This document shows, piece after piece, positions 61,272-64,000 of a stretch of 64,000 nucleotides of DNA. Source of the DNA: Deltaproteobacteria bacterium (GTDB lineage Bacteria > UBA10199 > JACPAL01); the NCBI GenBank assembly GCA_016180845.1, contig JACPAK010000003.1, positions 1 to 64,000 of the forward strand, given 5' to 3'. How positions within the stretch are numbered: position 1 is the stretch's first letter; every line of letters starts with the position of its first letter. The translations under genes were made by a program, and so were the position numbers. Under the pieces are notes generated by a model that saw only the letters and a program-made list of their open reading frames with translations, was not told the DNA's origin and searched no databases.

Positions 61272-62590
61272 GATCCAAAAATCTCCTTCAATTGAGTGAT
61301 CGTCTCTTCGAAGCCAACAGATTCATCGATCCCCTGTTTCAAAAAGGCATTGACCTCTTCGATCTTTTCGAGCGCATAGTCGACACGGGGATCGGTTCCT
61401 GCCTCATAAGCCCCGATCAGAATCAAATCCCGCTCCTTCTCATAGGCCGCCACCACCTCACGAAGCTTGCGGCTCGACTCGCGATGTTCGGGAGTCACAA
61501 TATTATCCATGACGCGGCTGATGCTTTCTGAAATATCGATCGCCGGATAATGGGAACGGGCCGCCAAATCACGCGACAGAATAATATGCCCATCCAGGAT
61601 CGCGCGTGTCTCATCGGCCACCGGTTCATTCATGTCATCCCCGGAGACGAGGACCGTGTAAAAGGCGGTGATAGAACCTTTGTCCGAGTTACCGGTCCTT
61701 TCGAGAAGCCTCGGAAGCGTCGAAAAAACAGAAGGGGTAAAACCCTGTCTAGCGGGAGGCTCTCCGACCGCCAGTCCAATCTCACGAAGGGCCCGCGCAA
61801 AACGGGTGACGGAATCCATCATTAAACAGACTTTTTTGCCTTGATCCCGGAAATATTCGGCGATCGCTGTCGTGACATAGGCCGCCTTCGCTCGAACGAG
61901 GGACGGCTGATCCGATGTCGCGACAATCACAACAGACCGTTTCAACCCCTCCTCACGTAAATCCTGTTCAATAAAATCACGGACCTCACGTCCTCGCTCA
62001 CCCACAAGACCAATCACGTTCACATCGGCATCTGAATTTCTGGCGACCATTCCCATGAGGGTGCTTTTCCCAACACCGGCCGCGGCAAAGATTCCGATTC
62101 GTTGCCCTTCACCGACCGTCAACAATCCATCGATCGACTTGACACCCACAGAGATCGGTTCGGTCACCCGCTTCCTTTTCAGGGGATCGGGGGGTTCCTG
62201 ATGCACCGGATAACTCTCTCCACAGACAAGCGCCCCCTTCTCATCGGTATCAATAGGATCTCCAAGCCCATCGAGGATACGTCCCAAAAGTTCCGGTCCC
62301 ACCTTCACTTTCAAACAGTCTCCTGTCGGAACCACCTCGCTCCCCGGTGAAATCCCGTCCAACCCGCCCAAAGGCATTAAAAGAACCTCATGTCCTTGAA
62401 AACCGACCACCTCAGCCCGAAGCGGCTCTCGCCCATCCGACGGGTGAATGAAACAGAGCTCACCAACTTTCACATTGGGAACCACCGCACGCGCCACAAG
62501 ACCGATCAGCTCGGTCACACGCCCTTTCATCTGGACCGTCGAGGTTTCAGAAATATTTTTTCGATACTTTGTCAGATTCAAAACAGACAT
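61268..62590 (-). CDS. sctN: Type III secretion ATPase SctN/FliI
   Basis: 440 residues, the standard length. Walker A is AAGVGKST near residues 165-172, in GEGQRIGIFAAAGVGKST. LGDPIDTDEKGALV, VGERGREVRDFIEQDL, CLMMDSVTRFARALREIGLA and GEPPARQGFTPSVFSTLPRL are classic for SctN/FliI. It powers substrate release and unfolding at the export gate. The sequence does not separate injectisome from flagellum. It overlaps the SctO gene by 4 bases and follows sctL. Confidence 0.96.
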   Translation of the reverse strand: MSVLNLTKYRKNISETSTVQMKGRVTELIGLVARAVVPNVKVGELCFIHPSDGREPLRAEVVGFQGHEVLLMPLGGLDGISPGSEVVPTGDCLKVKVGPELLGRILDGLGDPIDTDEKGALVCGESYPVHQEPPDPLKRKRVTEPISVGVKSIDGLLTVGEGQRIGIFAAAGVGKSTLMGMVARNSDADVNVIGLVGERGREVRDFIEQDLREEGLKRSVVIVATSDQPSLVRAKAAYVTTAIAEYFRDQGKKVCLMMDSVTRFARALREIGLAVGEPPARQGFTPSVFSTLPRLLERTGNSDKGSITAFYTVLVSGDDMNEPVADETRAILDGHIILSRDLAARSHYPAIDISESISRVMDNIVTPEHRESSRKLREVVAAYEKERDLILIGAYEAGTDPRVDYALEKIEEVNAFLKQGIDESVGFEETITQLKEIFGS

Positions 62591-62591
62591 C

Positions 62592-63239
62592 CTACTCTCC
62601 TTCCGAAAGGCCTAACGCCTTTCGAATCGCAGCCCATTGGGTCTCCAACCGGGCATCCACTGTCCCCAACTCCGTTTCCACCAAACATCCACCAGAAACG
62701 ATCGACGAGTCCTCTTGAATTTTTAGAACCCTGGAAGAATCCGCGAGAGAGGCGAGATTTTTCTCCAACTGCTTTTTATCAGCCGGATGGACTCTCACCA
62801 CCACACGGTCTCCGACCGCCTTATCCAGGGCATCCCGTACGATATCAATAATCGCCCCCTTTTCGAGTTCACGGACAACAATTTTCTTCGCGATCTCCAT
62901 CACCATCTGGATCAGCTCAGTCTCCTGACCTGCCAAAATCCTCTCACGTTCCACTTCTGCCTGAACAATCCGCTCCGTTAACCCGGAAAATCCCTCCTGT
63001 CGTCCTTCCTCGAATCCACGAATTTTTTCCAGCTTCTTCTCCTCAATCGCCTCGATCAAAGCTCTCTCGGCCCGCTTTCGGATAATTTCGGCCTCTTCCC
63101 GGGCCCTCTGAATAATATTTCGGGCCTCTTCCCTCGCCTGGATCAATTCACCGGGAATGATCGCCCCTAAAGAGGAGAGATCGACCAGATCCGGCTCAAA
63201 AACGTGGAGATTCCTATTCCCTTTAATAATATTCGACAT
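62592..63239 (-). CDS. sctL: SctL/FliH-like ATPase regulator
   Basis: 215 residues. A long charged coiled coil (AREEARNIIQRAREEAEIIR; RAERALIEAIEEKKLEKIRG; FEEGRQEGFSGLTERIV) leads to a C-terminal domain of the FliH/SctL/V-ATPase E type (EIAKKIVVRELEKGAIIDIV; VVRVHPADKKQLEKN; SIVSGGCLVETELGTVDARL). It binds the ATPase and the C-ring. It ends one base before sctN and overlaps the upstream FliG-like gene by one base. Confidence 0.92.
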   Translation of the reverse strand: MSNIIKGNRNLHVFEPDLVDLSSLGAIIPGELIQAREEARNIIQRAREEAEIIRKRAERALIEAIEEKKLEKIRGFEEGRQEGFSGLTERIVQAEVERERILAGQETELIQMVMEIAKKIVVRELEKGAIIDIVRDALDKAVGDRVVVRVHPADKKQLEKNLASLADSSRVLKIQEDSSIVSGGCLVETELGTVDARLETQWAAIRKALGLSEGE

Positions 63240-64000
63240 CAGAGACCCTCCCCGCGAAACAGATCGGTTGTCTCGACCTCTTTTTCATCTTTCCACTGGG
63301 GATGAACGCGCCCCTGTTTGGCCAAGGTTGCCAGACGACTCAAGATCTGCCTCTGGGCCTTCTCATCTCCCTTTTCCTTCTTCACCTTCTTCTCATGAAG
63401 AATTCTCTTCAGGCGATACCCCTCGGCCAAAGGAAGCTTCAGGTAACACCCCTCGACCCAAAAGAGCTGGGTCGAATCAATCGCCTTCGCCAATACGGAG
63501 AAGCCGATATCAACAAAAAAACTCTCTGAGGGGATCTGCCCCAACTCAAGGGAGAGAAGATGCTTCTGGGACTCACGTCTCGCCTGATCGGAAACGGACT
63601 TCATCGCCGACAATCGCTCTTTAATTTCCTGCGCATCCTGCAAAGGACATCGTGCCAAAAAGGCCCGAACGATCCGCGAATCGAGCCCCTGAAACGCCTT
63701 GCAGATCTCCTCCATCCCGACATCTTTTAAAAGGGCTCTCAGTCCTTCTCCTTTTAATGTTGCCAAGTGCTCAAAAGAAAAATTTTGACCACTTTGGAAA
63801 TAAGGACTTTTTCCAAAACGTTTTTCGATCAGATGGCGCACCACCCCTAAAACTTCCGGTGAAATCTTCACCATCGTTTTGGGAAGACGACGTCTTTCAA
63901 TGCTCGTTAATCGTTCCAAAATTTTTTCGGACTTTTCTGCTGTTAAAAATTGGATCAGCAGGCTGAAAAGTCGCGGGGATTCGTTTCGAAAACGTTCCAC
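63239..64000 (-). CDS. FliG-like protein, probably cut by the window edge
   Basis: 253 residues are visible; the first codon in view is a GTG that may be internal. The N-terminal part resembles FliG N domain (LFSLLIQFLTAEKSEKILER; LTSIERRRLPKTMVKISPEV). A FliG middle/C-like block follows: FEHLATLKGEGLRALLKDVG, EEICKAFQGLDSRIVRAFLA and DAQEIKERLSAMKSV. The last 100 residues (basic, helical) have no FliG torque-helix pattern I can recognise. FliG is normally a flagellar switch protein, so its presence before sctL supports a flagellum-like secretion system, or a SctK substitute. Confidence 0.7.
   Translation of the reverse strand: MERFRNESPRLFSLLIQFLTAEKSEKILERLTSIERRRLPKTMVKISPEVLGVVRHLIEKRFGKSPYFQSGQNFSFEHLATLKGEGLRALLKDVGMEEICKAFQGLDSRIVRAFLARCPLQDAQEIKERLSAMKSVSDQARRESQKHLLSLELGQIPSESFFVDIGFSVLAKAIDSTQLFWVEGCYLKLPLAEGYRLKRILHEKKVKKEKGDEKAQRQILSRLATLAKQGRVHPQWKDEKEVETTDLFRGEGL

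Noticed and set aside
1-64000. CRISPR arrays, rRNA, tRNA, complete insertion sequences or phage genes
   Set aside because: None seen on reading; no spaced direct repeats, transposase or integrase reading frames recognised. A tRNA scan was not possible by eye, so a missed tRNA cannot be excluded.
56299-64000. Calling the locus a plain flagellar operon
   Set aside because: Order and several genes are flagellar, but FliM lacks the CheY-binding start, no hook, rod or flagellin genes are seen, and LcrH-type chaperones with translocator-like genes are nearby. Left open, not asserted.

Overview
The window looks like a chromosomal segment of a Gram-negative, deltaproteobacteria-like organism, possibly one of the poorly cultured lineages once placed in that class. 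Signs of this are outer-membrane and lipoprotein genes with c-type heme motifs, an AsmA protein, the prkA-yhbH-spoVR stress cluster, a PEGA-type Ser/Thr kinase paired with an FHA/sigma-54 activator, and a type III secretion locus. Taxonomy is inferred from gene content only. No rRNA, tRNA, CRISPR array or complete insertion sequence was recognised.

Positions 1-6000 carry two paralogous lipoprotein-like genes on the minus strand, one cut by the window edge. Between them lie efp, a RelE/Phd toxin-antitoxin pair and two plus-strand genes for heme-binding exported proteins. Positions 6000-39500 are mostly housekeeping and accessory: AsmA, an orphan PAS histidine kinase, a TPP-dependent decarboxylase, nadA, ligA, an M16 peptidase fusion, endonuclease III-like, an HD-GYP regulator, slipin and NfeD, a carotenoid-biosynthesis-like membrane protein, prkA/yhbH/spoVR, msrAB, yggS-proC-yggT and several toxin-antitoxin-like pairs. 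Several orphan genes here (12770-15530 and 30441-31691) share a promoter type with the secretion genes further on.

Positions 39500-64000 are the most unusual part. A plus-strand unit (39610-43940) encodes a small membrane protein, a Ser/Thr kinase with five PEGA repeats and an FHA-sigma54 activator. A close match to a sigma-54 promoter lies just upstream. A minus-strand operon (43897-48787) encodes three helical proteins resembling type III translocators, plus two TPR proteins of the LcrH/SycD chaperone type. A second minus-strand operon (50894-55331) encodes a 1081-residue protein and a coiled-coil protein. The first proteins of these two operons share an N-terminal motif (GFEGR...PGERFGL) and an identically spaced promoter ending in CCGATAATT. 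A third operon (56299-64000) encodes the export apparatus in flagellar order: FliG-like, SctL, SctN, SctO, SctP/FliK-like, FliM-like SctQ, FliN-like SctQ, FliO-like, SctR, SctS, SctT. No hook, rod, flagellin, secretin, sctU or sctV gene is present.

The working model is a divergent, flagellum-like type III secretion system. Its translocon and candidate effectors would be transcribed by a FliA/sigma-28-like factor, and a kinase/FHA/sigma-54 switch would add control. A separate theme is the set of palindromic elements inserted in frame inside conserved genes (ligA, yggS, nfeD, msrAB and the carotenoid gene), reminiscent of Rickettsia palindromic elements.
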